Assembly: GCA_043818215.1 (NCBI GenBank)
Contig: JBDRGC010000165.1
Location: 1 to 13,899 of the forward strand
DNA length: 13,899 nucleotides
From: JBDRGC01 sp043818215
Lineage (GTDB): Bacteria; Chloroflexota; Anaerolineae; Anaerolineales; UBA11858
Direction of reading: 5' to 3'
Shown: positions 1 through 6,788 of the stretch, in pieces
How the letters are laid out: each line of letters begins with the position of its first letter
Numbering within the stretch: the stretch's first letter is position 1
Notes under the pieces: generated by a model
Told to the model about the DNA's origin: nothing
Seen by the model: the letters and a program-made list of their open reading frames with translations, nothing else
Database searches by the model: none
Position numbers and translations under genes: made by a program

Positions 1-1
1 C

Positions 2-79
2 GTCTTTGCAGAGGTCAGCCCGGTAATCGGCGTGCATGTTGGCCCAGGCACGGTAGGGTTAGCCTATATGTATGATTAG
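2..79 (+). CDS. C-terminal end of a DegV family protein (partial, runs off the window)
   Basis: Frame 2 is open from the first base to a TAG at 77-79 and encodes 25 residues ending GPGTVGLAYMYD. The pattern of a hydrophobic 'SPVIGVHVGPG' stretch just before the stop matches the usual C-terminus of DegV family proteins, which bind a fatty acid and in some bacteria present it to a fatty acid kinase. Only the last strand and the conserved H-x-GPG turn are visible, so the assignment rests on a short motif. The next plus-strand terminator, at 349-382, lies 270 bp downstream with two copies of a structured repeat in between, suggesting that the repeats arrived between gene and terminator. Confidence 0.7.
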   Translation, partial: VFAEVSPVIGVHVGPGTVGLAYMYD

Positions 80-102
80 TGCAGTCCAGCCTACGCACTT
101 CC

Positions 103-210
103 GGCGACTGTAAGTCACAGCAACGAAATGCATAAAGTCCACCTGCGTGGACTGGTATCCAGCCTGCGCAGGCAGGCTTCGTGTTCTTGTTGCTGCGACT
201 TGCAGTCGCC
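103..210. repeat. Structured 108-bp repeat, copy 1
   Basis: Outer arms of 22 nt (103-124 and 189-210) are complementary at 20 of 22 positions. Inside lie two small hairpins: 136-153 (arms agtcca/tggact) and 161-178 (arms agcctgc/gcaggct). The whole could fold as a cloverleaf in single-stranded DNA or RNA. A second copy starts 122 bp later. No open frame is supported in it. Confidence 0.85.
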
Positions 211-224
211 ATAATCGCACTTCC

Positions 225-332
225 GGCGACTGTAAGTCGCAGCAACGAAATGCACAAAGTCCACCTGCGTGGACTGGTATCCAGCCTGCGTAGGCAGGCT
301 TCGTGCTCCTGTTGCCGTGACTTACAGTCGCC
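225..332. repeat. Structured 108-bp repeat, copy 2
   Basis: Nearly identical to the copy at 103-210, offset by 122 bp. The outer arms 225-246 and 311-332 match at 20 of 22 positions. Bases that differ between the copies fall partly in the arms, where the change of pairing partner is only sometimes compensated. The repeat sits directly before the terminator at 349-382. Confidence 0.85.
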
Positions 333-348
333 GTAGATAGTCGCCGTA

Positions 349-382
349 GACACCCGCCAGAAATCCAGCGGGTGTCTTTTTT
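349..382 (+). terminator. Rho-independent terminator
   Basis: A perfect 9-bp stem (gacacccgc at 349-357, gcgggtgtc at 368-376) with a 10-nt loop is followed by six T at 377-382. Only the plus strand has the T run. It most likely ends the transcript of the DegV-like gene. Confidence 0.88.
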
Positions 383-413
383 GACGTCAGCCTCAATCCG
401 TGGTACGCTTTGT

Positions 414-518
414 ATCCCCAATCCCCAATCCCCAATCCCCAATCCCCAATCCCCAATCCCCAACCTCCAATCTCCAATCTCCAATCTCCAATCTCCACTC
501 CCCACTCCCCACTCCCCC
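414..518. repeat. Heptamer tandem array (atcccca)n
   Basis: Fifteen consecutive 7-bp units stay in exact register over 105 bp. The consensus is atcccca; variation is almost confined to the first and fourth positions of the unit (atctcca, ctcccca). The array ends four bases before an ATG (522-524) at the expected start region of the ABC exporter gene. It leaves no room for a Shine-Dalgarno sequence. The same motif returns in the large array at 13654-13898. Confidence 0.95.
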
Positions 519-617
519 CCCATGTAACCCCTCCTGCGCTTACGCGAATTCTTACGCCCTTACTACCCTCAGGTCGCCCTCACCCTGCTGGCTCTGCTCG
601 CCATCACCGCGGGCCAA

Positions 618-2288
618 TTGGCGGTGCCCGCCATCATCCGGCAGGTGATCGATGTTGGGCTTGTTCGGGGGGAAGTGCGTTACCTGCTCATTTCTGCGTT
701 TGTCATCCTGGCGATTGGCGCGGCCCGGGCTGGATTGTCCTTTGGACAGCGTTATATGAGTGAGTGGATTGCCTTCCATGTCTCCTTTGACCTGCGCAAC
801 CGGCTCTACAACCATATTCAGCACTTCTCTTTCACCTATCACGACCACGCCCAAACGGGGCAGCTGATCAGCCGCTGCATCGAGGATGTGCGCTCTATTC
901 AACATTTCACCGGCTTCGGAGTAGTGGAATTGCTCCGCATCAGTTTGCTGCTCTCAGGCGTTATCGTGTTGCTATTTGTAGATAATCCTCGTTTGGCGGC
1001 CATAGCCCTATTGCCGGTGATTCCCCTCTTTTTGGCAACCACCCGTTTCGGGGGACGCGTCGGGCGTCTTTTTTTGGCGGTCGATCAGGCCTTGGGGGAA
1101 CTGTCCTCCCGTTTGCAAGAGAACGTCACTGGCGTGCAGGTAGTGCGTGCCTTTGCCCGCGAACCTTACGAAGTCCAGCGATTTGATGAGTCTAACCGCG
1201 AACTCTACGAGGCCCGTGTCACCGTGATCCACGAGTGGTCGCGGGTGTTACCCACTTCTCACTTGCTGGTGGCCTTGAGCACGATTCTCATCCTCTGGTT
1301 CGGCGGCAATATGGTGCTGCGCGGCGAAATGACCCTCGGAGAGATGGTGGCCTTCAACGCTTATTTGCTGCTGATGGCCGAACCTGCCCGCCAACTGGTC
1401 TCGCTGGTCAACACTGCCGGGGAAGCCGCCGCGGGGGTGGAACGCACCTTCGAAATCTTGGAGCGTGAACCGGCCATCCAGTCGCCGCCCGAGGCCATCA
1501 GCCTGCCGCCCCTCTCCGGACGGGTCGAATTCCGGGATGTCAATTTTCGCTACCAGGGTGAGACTGCCCACGCACTGGCCGATATCAACCTGACCGTGGA
1601 ACCCAACCAGATCGTAGCCCTCATCGGCCCGACGGGATCGGGCAAAACCTCGCTGGTGAACCTGATCCCCCGTTTTTACGAGGTTTCAGAGGGCGCGGTG
1701 CTGGTGGACGGATTCGACACCCGAGGCGTGACCCTGCCCTCCTTGCGCAAGCAGATCGGCATTGTGCTGCAAACCTCACTGCTCTTCTCTGACACCATCC
1801 GCGAGAATATCGCCTATGGCCGCCCCGACGCCAGCCTGGAGGAGGTCATCGCGGCCGCTAAAGCTGCTCAAGCTCACGAGTTCATCAGCGAGATGTCCGA
1901 GGGCTACGAGACCGTGGTCGGCGAGCGCGGCGTGACCCTCTCGGGCGGGCAGCGCCAGCGAGTAGCCATTGCCCGTGCCCTGCTGCTTGATCCCCGCATC
2001 CTGATTTTGGATGACTCCACTTCATCGGTAGATATCCAAACCGAAAGGCTGATCCAGCAAGCACTCGACCGCCTGATGGAGGGCCGCACCACTTTCGTGA
2101 TCGCCCAACGCCTCTCTACCGTCCGCCGCGCTGACCTGATCTTGGTGCTGGATGGCGGACGCATCGTCGAACGCGGCACCCACAACGACCTGCTGGCCCA
2201 AGATGGCCTCTACCGCGAAATCTACGAACTGCAACTCCGCGGTCAGGAAGGAATGAGTGGTGCGTGGAGCGTGGAGCGTGAAGCGTGA
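618..2288 (+). CDS. ABC exporter half-transporter (TMD-NBD) with a degenerate ATPase site; start uncertain
   Basis: A transmembrane domain of about 300 residues is followed by a nucleotide-binding domain, as in ABCB/MsbA-type exporters. Counting from the TTG at 618: Walker A GPTGSGKT 337-344, signature LSGGQ 441-445, Walker B ending D465-D466. The second Asp replaces the catalytic Glu, and Gln497 (IAQRLST) replaces the switch His. This pair of changes typifies the non-catalytic half of heterodimeric exporters such as TM287/288 and TAP1, so a canonical partner is expected, yet none is in the window. Homology continues upstream of TTG618: codons from 528 read PLLRLREFLRPYYPQ and complete the first membrane helix. 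The only start there is ATG 522, immediately followed by TAA; CTG 534 is the other option. The last ten codons come from a tandem repeat. Substrate unknown, probably lipid or drug-like. Confidence 0.85.
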   Translation: MAVPAIIRQVIDVGLVRGEVRYLLISAFVILAIGAARAGLSFGQRYMSEWIAFHVSFDLRNRLYNHIQHFSFTYHDHAQTGQLISRCIEDVRSIQHFTGFGVVELLRISLLLSGVIVLLFVDNPRLAAIALLPVIPLFLATTRFGGRVGRLFLAVDQALGELSSRLQENVTGVQVVRAFAREPYEVQRFDESNRELYEARVTVIHEWSRVLPTSHLLVALSTILILWFGGNMVLRGEMTLGEMVAFNAYLLLMAEPARQLVSLVNTAGEAAAGVERTFEILEREPAIQSPPEAISLPPLSGRVEFRDVNFRYQGETAHALADINLTVEPNQIVALIGPTGSGKTSLVNLIPRFYEVSEGAVLVDGFDTRGVTLPSLRKQIGIVLQTSLLFSDTIRENIAYGRPDASLEEVIAAAKAAQAHEFISEMSEGYETVVGERGVTLSGGQRQRVAIARALLLDPRILILDDSTSSVDIQTERLIQQALDRLMEGRTTFVIAQRLSTVRRADLILVLDGGRIVERGTHNDLLAQDGLYREIYELQLRGQEGMSGAWSVEREA

Positions 2289-2331
2289 AGCGTGAAGCGT
2301 GAAGCGTGTAGCGTGAAGCGTGAAACGTGAA
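2262..2331. repeat. Heptamer tandem array (gcgtgaa)n
   Basis: Ten 7-bp units in register (gcgtgga, gcgtgga, then mostly gcgtgaa). The first 27 bp lie inside the 3' end of the ABC exporter gene, encode its last residues and supply the stop codon at 2286-2288. Confidence 0.93.
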
Positions 2332-2384
2332 AGAATTTTGGCTCTTTGATGTTTCGTGTGGTCAAACTCTTTTTGTACACGGAT

Positions 2385-2452
2385 TACACGGATTACACGG
2401 ATTATACGGATTTTTCTTTGGCTTTATCCGTATAATCCGTGTAATCCGTGTA
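2385..2452. repeat. Long perfect hairpin of the cacggatt repeat family
   Basis: Arms 2385-2410 and 2427-2452 are perfectly complementary over 26 bp, with a 16-nt T-rich loop. The left arm is preceded by one extra 9-bp unit (acacggatt). Related half-elements occur at about 5163-5190 and 11495-11575. As an RNA it would be a very stable hairpin between the two ABC genes and could limit read-through, but there is no T run after it. Confidence 0.88.
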
Positions 2453-2517
2453 CCGCGCCCTACAATATCTCAGAGAGCCAGAATTTTATCCCACTCCGCT
2501 ACGCTTCAGGGACTGCG

Positions 2518-2573
2518 TCACGATTCACTCGTCACGTATCACTCATCACTCGTCATGTCTCACGTTTCACTTA
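2518..2573. repeat. Heptamer tandem array (tcactcg)n
   Basis: Eight 7-bp units in register, all beginning tca (tcacgat, tcactcg, tcacgta, tcactca and variants). It ends 10 bp before the start codon of the ABC ATPase gene. It resembles the reverse complement of the 2262-2331 array (cgtga/tcacg), so the two flank the intergenic region in opposite orientation. Confidence 0.88.
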
Positions 2574-2583
2574 GCGTTTTAAT

Positions 2584-3522
2584 ATGATCATAACCGAGGG
2601 TCTCAGCAAGAAGTTCGAAGATTTTCTGGCAGTCGATGGGGTCAGTTTGCAAGTTAAGGCCGGGGAGGTACTGGCCTTGCTCGGCCCCAACGGAGCAGGC
2701 AAGACCACCACGGTGCGCATGTTGACATCTGTCCTGCGGCCAAGTGAAGGATGGGCGTGCATCGCGGGATACGACGTGGTCGCCAATCCGGCCCAGGTAC
2801 GCGCCTCGGTGGGAGTATTGACAGAGCAGCATGGCCTCTACGGACGTATGCCAGCCGGCGAATATCTCGACTTTTTCGGGCAAATCTACGGGATGGGGCG
2901 GGATGCCCGTAAACAGCGCGTTGACCACTTGCTGGACAAATTCGGCCTTAGTGATGCACACCATCGCCGGGTTGCCGAGTATTCCAAGGGTATGCGGCAG
3001 AAACTGGCTCTGGCACGCGCACTGCTGCATGATCCACCGGTCTTGCTGCTGGATGAGCCAACCTCTGCCATGGACCCTGAAAGCGCCCGCCTGGTGCGCG
3101 ATTCCATCAAGGTGCTGCGCTCCGCGAAACGGGCTATCGTGATTTGCACTCACAATCTCGCCGAGGCCGAGGAACTGGCTGACAAGATCGCTATCATCCG
3201 CCGGGGGAAGATCATTGCCCGGGGAACGCCGGCAGCTTTGAAGCAAACTCTTTTGGGGCCTGGAGAATATGAGATCAGGCTGGCAACCACCCTCAACGGG
3301 CAGCCCGATGTTTTTCCCTCCGGGGCCACGGTCACTTCTCAAGGGCCGAATTGGCTGCGGTATCGAACCGAGTCTCCCGAAGATGTCAATCCCCAGATTG
3401 TATATTCCCTAGCGACAAATGGTTTGCCAGTGGTCAGCTTACAAGCAGTCCCACGGAGTCTGGAAGATGTTTATCTGCAAGCTATTCTGGCCCCAGATAA
3501 TGAGGTGTTGAATGTGGACTAA
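2584..3522 (+). CDS. ABC-2 type transporter ATP-binding protein (NatA-like)
   Basis: A 312-residue ATPase that should power the membrane protein encoded next. Walker A is GPNGAGKT (34-41), the Q-loop region is around TEQHGLYGR (80-88), the signature is the degenerate YSKGMRQ (133-139) usual in this family, Walker B is VLLLDEP (153-159) with catalytic Glu158, and the switch His is 190. Unlike the exporter upstream, all catalytic residues are present. Residues about 220-312 form a C-terminal accessory domain seen in many NatA/CcmA-like subunits. The ATG at 2584 has no Shine-Dalgarno sequence; a heptamer array ends just before it. The 3' end overlaps the permease start by 11 bp, implying coupled translation. 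Substrate cannot be told from sequence; NatA-like systems export ions, peptides or lipids. Confidence 0.93.
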   Translation: MIITEGLSKKFEDFLAVDGVSLQVKAGEVLALLGPNGAGKTTTVRMLTSVLRPSEGWACIAGYDVVANPAQVRASVGVLTEQHGLYGRMPAGEYLDFFGQIYGMGRDARKQRVDHLLDKFGLSDAHHRRVAEYSKGMRQKLALARALLHDPPVLLLDEPTSAMDPESARLVRDSIKVLRSAKRAIVICTHNLAEAEELADKIAIIRRGKIIARGTPAALKQTLLGPGEYEIRLATTLNGQPDVFPSGATVTSQGPNWLRYRTESPEDVNPQIVYSLATNGLPVVSLQAVPRSLEDVYLQAILAPDNEVLNVD

Positions 3523-4945
3523 ACTCCGCCCAGCGCTGATCGTCACCCGCCGGGAGGTGAGCGACCAATTCCGGGACTGGCGCATAATTGCGCCCATTAT
3601 GGTTTTAACGCTTTTCTTCCCCGGACTGATGAATTTTACTGCCCGGCAGGTTGTCAACTACGTGGAACGCTATGATGTGCCTCTCATTGGAGACCGCCTG
3701 ATCCCGTTTCTCTTGATGGTTGTGGGCTTCTTCCCCATCTCTGTGGCACTGGTAATCGCATTGGAGAGTTTTGTTGGCGAAAAGGAGCGGCGCAGTATCG
3801 AGCCTTTGCTCAGCAGCCCGCTCACTGATCTGCAACTCTACCTGGGCAAGCTGCTGGCAGTTATGGTTCCGCCTCTGGCAGCCAGCTATTTGGGCATCAG
3901 TGTTTATTTGATTGGCGTGTACCGTCAGATCGGCTGGGTGCCTGACCCTACCTTATTTATACAGATCGTGGTTCTGACCACCGTGCAGGCCCTGTTGATG
4001 GTCAGCGGCGCGGTGGTGATCTCGACGCAGGCTACCTCGACGCGCTCTGCCAATTTGTTGGCTTCTTTCATAATTGTACCGATGTCTATGCTGCTCGTTG
4101 GGGAAAGCATGGTGATGTTTTGGGCGCGTTACGATGTGCTTTGGTGGGCAATTCTTGGGCATGTTTTGATAGCAGGATTGCTCGTGCGGACTGGCATTGC
4201 TTACTTCAACCGCGAAGAATTGTTGGGCCGCGAGTTGGATACCATCAACCTGAAGTGGAGCTGGCACATATTTTGGGGGGCATTTTCCGGTAAAGCGCAT
4301 TCGGTGGCCGAGTGGTATCGCCGGGAAATACCCCAGACTTTGAAACGGATTGCGCTGCCTGTGACATTGGTGCTGCTGGCATTGATTGCCGGAGCGTGGA
4401 TCGGCGCCGAGCAGGCCAGTGTTTTCGCCCTGCCCCCAGAAGCATTCGATTGGAGCAATCTGGAAGACGGGTTCGTGCAGGGTGGCGTAGAAGGATTCGG
4501 AGCCATCCGCTTTTTCTCCGTCAGCGGCTTGGGAATGGTGTGGTTCCACAATCTGCGCGCCATTGGCCTGGCAACCTTGTTGGGATTGTTCTCATTTGGG
4601 GTGCTGGGGGTTCTTGTTTTGATGCTGCCCTTTGCGCTCATCGGATACTTCGCAGCCACAGCCGCCGGTATGGGATTATCTCCCGCCATCTTTCTGACAG
4701 CTTTTGTATTACCCCACGGAATTCTAGAAATACCTGCTATTATATTAGCTGGAGGCGCGCTTCTGCGTTTAGGGGCTACTCTGGCAGCCCCTGCCGAAGG
4801 ACGCACCATAAGCGAAGCCTTGCTGCATTCTTTGGCAGATTGGGCCAGGATCATGATTGCATTAGTTCTGCCTATGCTTTTGGCTGCTGCGGCTTTAGAG
4901 ATTTTTGTTACTCCGCAGGTTGCTGTATGGCTGTTGGGCAATTGA
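3512..4945 (+). CDS. ABC-2 permease fused to a SpoIIM (stage II sporulation protein M) domain
   Basis: 477 residues in two parts. Residues 1-235 look like an ABC-2 (NatB-type) permease: an N-terminal helix at about 26-40, the loop ESFVGEKERRSIEPLLSSPL (85-104) and LYLGKLLA (109-116) typical of this family, then several membrane spans to about 230. A linker (235-280) leads to a second membrane domain (281-477) with the SpoIIM hallmarks FHNLRA (345-350) and LPHGILEIPA (400-409). SpoIIM family proteins are polytopic membrane proteins; the founder takes part in engulfment in sporulating Bacillus, but most homologues are in non-sporulating bacteria and have unknown roles. GAGGTG at 3502-3507 and the 11-bp overlap with the ATPase gene support the ATG at 3512 and joint expression. 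No frameshift is seen at the junction, so the fusion appears genuine. Confidence 0.9.
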   Translation: MWTKLRPALIVTRREVSDQFRDWRIIAPIMVLTLFFPGLMNFTARQVVNYVERYDVPLIGDRLIPFLLMVVGFFPISVALVIALESFVGEKERRSIEPLLSSPLTDLQLYLGKLLAVMVPPLAASYLGISVYLIGVYRQIGWVPDPTLFIQIVVLTTVQALLMVSGAVVISTQATSTRSANLLASFIIVPMSMLLVGESMVMFWARYDVLWWAILGHVLIAGLLVRTGIAYFNREELLGRELDTINLKWSWHIFWGAFSGKAHSVAEWYRREIPQTLKRIALPVTLVLLALIAGAWIGAEQASVFALPPEAFDWSNLEDGFVQGGVEGFGAIRFFSVSGLGMVWFHNLRAIGLATLLGLFSFGVLGVLVLMLPFALIGYFAATAAGMGLSPAIFLTAFVLPHGILEIPAIILAGGALLRLGATLAAPAEGRTISEALLHSLADWARIMIALVLPMLLAAAALEIFVTPQVAVWLLGN

Positions 4946-4953
4946 CATAATAC

Positions 4954-5118
4954 TGAAAACTCTGGAAAAGTCGAAACAAGCAATCCCCTCCCAGCCTCCC
5001 CCAAATTCTAAAAACGGAATTTAGGGGAGGGGCAGAGTGTATCCCCCCATTTTTGTTTTTCAAAATGGGGGGATTGAGGGGGGTGGCAGGAAAGGAATTA
5101 AGTTTTCCAGAGTTCTCA
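4954..5118. repeat. Palindromic element with two inner hairpins (MITE-like)
   Basis: Outer arms 4954-4969 and 5103-5118 are complementary at 15 of 16 positions, with weaker pairing extending several bases outward. Inside are hairpin 4995-5030 (cctcccc...ggggagg with one mismatch) and hairpin 5041-5074 (atccccccatttt/aaaatggggggat, 13 bp perfect). It begins 9 bp after the permease stop codon, so it may also act as a 3' structure for that transcript. No coding capacity. Confidence 0.75.
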
Positions 5119-5218
5119 GCATAATAATAGAGTTGTTCCCCAATAGCAATGATCGATGAATTGTACACGGATTCACACGGATTTAACGGATGTATCAAAA
5201 TTAGGTAGTGGAAAAAAA

Positions 5219-5330
5219 GTAAGTGATGGGCTATTTCAAGAAGCTCCCAATGGCGTCCCCGCAGCCGTCCCACAGGGATGCTTCGCGAAGGACGGCGGCT
5301 AGAGCATTTTGTGATTTGGTCATCACTTAC
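5219..5330. repeat. Palindromic element, second in the 4946-5467 gap
   Basis: Arms gtaagtgatg (5219-5228) and catcacttac (5321-5330) are perfectly complementary, with imperfect extension outward (ggtagtgg / ccaccacc). Inside is a hairpin with stem gccgtcc (5264-5270) and ggacggc (5290-5296), preceded in its right arm by the palindrome cttcgcgaag (5281-5290). A half copy of the cacggatt family lies just upstream (5163-5190). No gene is seen between 4946 and 5467. Confidence 0.6.
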
Positions 5331-5410
5331 CATCAAACCACCACCAAAACGAAAAATACATTTCATCCGTGACATCGTGCCCTTCAGGGTAAATCCGAGT
5401 ACCAAATTTC

Positions 5411-5440
5411 TTGCCTCGCTTATTCCGGAACAAGTCTAAT
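5411..5440 (+). promoter_or_regulatory. Possible promoter of the metallo-hydrolase gene
   Basis: TTGCCT (5411-5416) and TCTAAT (5435-5440) are separated by 18 bp, 27 bp upstream of the start codon. The -10 matches the sigma-70 consensus at five of six positions, the -35 at four. Moderate evidence only. Confidence 0.4.
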
Positions 5441-5467
5441 GCATTACGAGATCGGAAGGGAACCTTT

Positions 5468-6223
5468 ATGTCGAAGTTAATAATCTTAGGGTCTGCAAAC
5501 GCTATCCCGGATGAAAAGCACGAAAATACTCATCTGGTACTGGTGGGCGAGAAATGCCAACTTCTGATCGATTGTGTTGGCAATCCTCTTGTTCGTCTGC
5601 GTCAGGCGGGTTTAGATATAGACGATCTGACCGGCATGATTTTGACACATTTCCATCCAGACCATGTTTCGGGCGTTCCCTCGCTGTTGATGAGCTTGTG
5701 GCTGTTGGGGCGGCGAAAGCCTCTGATCATCTACGGGCTGGGTCATACATTGGACCGCGTCGAGAAAGTAATGGGACTTTACGAGTGGGAGGATTGGCCC
5801 AATTTCTTCCCAGTGACTTTTTGCCGTCTCCCCGCCGAGGAGATATCATTGGTGATGGAGAACGATGAGTTTCGGATTTTCTCTTCTCCGGTACGCCATC
5901 TTCTGCCCACTATTGGGGTGCGGATCGAATCCCTCCACACGGGCAAAATCATGGCATATTCCTGCGATACAGAACCCTGTTCTCAGGTGATCAAACTGGC
6001 AGAAGGCGTGGACGTGCTTATTCACGAAGCTGCCGGCCCATCCCCCGGACATTCATCTGCGGCCCAGGCGGGGGAGACAGCCCAAAGGGCACAGGCAAAA
6101 TCCCTTTATTTGATTCATTATCCTACGGGGGATTTCGCTTCACAATCGCTGGTAAAAGATGCCCAAAAAAAATTCCCCGGCAATGTCGAACTTGCCGAGG
6201 ATTTCATGGAATTAGAATTCTGA
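5468..6223 (+). CDS. Metallo-beta-lactamase-fold hydrolase, RNase Z-like
   Basis: A 251-residue protein with the metal-binding signature THFHPDH at 60-66 (His61, His63, Asp65, His66), a further metal-ligand candidate His144, Asp167 in SCDTEP (166-170), and late His residues at 186, 195 and 217. This layout fits the RNase Z/arylsulfatase-like branch of the family, whose members cut phosphodiester or sulfate ester bonds using two zinc ions. It is shorter than classical tRNase Z and I see no clear exosite arm, so a different phosphodiester or ester substrate is as likely as tRNA. The start at ATG 5468 is chosen because GGAAGGG (5454-5460) sits 7 nt before it; an upstream TTG at 5411 lies in the putative promoter. 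The gene stops 9 bp from the convergent HNH gene. Confidence 0.85.
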   Translation: MSKLIILGSANAIPDEKHENTHLVLVGEKCQLLIDCVGNPLVRLRQAGLDIDDLTGMILTHFHPDHVSGVPSLLMSLWLLGRRKPLIIYGLGHTLDRVEKVMGLYEWEDWPNFFPVTFCRLPAEEISLVMENDEFRIFSSPVRHLLPTIGVRIESLHTGKIMAYSCDTEPCSQVIKLAEGVDVLIHEAAGPSPGHSSAAQAGETAQRAQAKSLYLIHYPTGDFASQSLVKDAQKKFPGNVELAEDFMELEF

Positions 6224-6232
6224 GTCCATTTT

Positions 6233-6736
6233 TTACCACCCATCGAGAAATGGTTCCCACTCCAGATTATTTGTAGTATATCTGGAGAAAATATAAACAG
6301 CAGATGAAGATGGCTCTATGGGCAGGTGCAGCAAATACATTCCGGCTTGCTCTACAGTGCGGCCGCCTTTGCGATGATTGCAGGCTGCGCAGGCAGTCAC
6401 CAAATTATCCCAGGAATGCCTTCCCCCCAGGCGGCGCGGAATCACGTGATCCAGAGTCAGGTTCGAAACGCGTTGGCCGCAATACTGGCAGGTGTAATTA
6501 TCCCGCCTAAAAATCTCGCGTTTATTCAATCGAACGCGCTGACGGGGGCGTTTTATCATTCTCCCCAAACGAATAATAGATGGCCGCCGGTAAATACGTG
6601 AGACCGTTTTGATGGTGCCGCGTCCATTCATCACCAAACTGGCTTTTTCAGTCAGGATCAATCCCATCGCGCGGCGGGTTGTACACACGTTGATGGGCGC
6701 AAAATTTGCATTGAGTACGAGTACCGGATCGTGCAT
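6233..6736 (-). CDS. HNH endonuclease family protein
   Basis: A 167-residue protein. The N-terminal third (VLVLNANFAPINVC) is typical of a widespread bacterial HNH subgroup. The nuclease core begins with a CxxC zinc knuckle (CQYCG), continues with LDHVIPRR (the catalytic His region), then WDNLVTAC and a second CxxC (CAAC) plus NHRKG. All zinc and catalytic positions seem intact. Such proteins occur in nearly all Chloroflexota, Actinobacteria and Cyanobacteria genomes as stand-alone genes of unknown role; no restriction-modification partner is nearby. I chose the ATG at 6736 rather than 6748, because GAGGAG (6746-6741) lies 4 nt ahead of it and overlaps the earlier ATG. A good promoter lies just upstream. 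Confidence 0.9.
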   Translation of the reverse strand: MHDPVLVLNANFAPINVCTTRRAMGLILTEKASLVMNGRGTIKTVSRIYRRPSIIRLGRMIKRPRQRVRLNKREIFRRDNYTCQYCGQRVSNLTLDHVIPRRLGGRHSWDNLVTACAACNHRKGGRTVEQAGMYLLHLPIEPSSSAVYIFSRYTTNNLEWEPFLDGW

Positions 6737-6759
6737 TGTGCTCCTCATAATTTCGGGGA

Positions 6760-6788
6760 ATTATAGCACGAGTTTCCGATGTTAACAA
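6760..6788 (-). promoter_or_regulatory. Sigma-70-type promoter of the HNH gene
   Basis: On the minus strand TTGTTA (6788-6783) and a perfect TATAAT (6765-6760) are 17 bp apart. Transcription would start near 6753, leaving a leader of about 17 nt that contains the Shine-Dalgarno sequence at 6746-6741. Confidence 0.75.

Noticed and set aside
414..518. CRISPR array
   Set aside because: Units are 7 bp with no spacers; no cas genes are present anywhere in the window. The same holds for the arrays at the right end.
4201..5004. 267-residue minus-strand open frame opposite the SpoIIM fusion
   Set aside because: It is antisense to a gene with clear family motifs, is rich in Arg/Pro/Ser as expected for a shadow frame, and has no recognisable domain.
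5411..5467. N-terminal extension of the metallo-hydrolase from TTG 5411
   Set aside because: GGAAGGG lies 7 nt before ATG 5468, the extension is basic and unlike the family, and the TTG falls in a putative -35 box.
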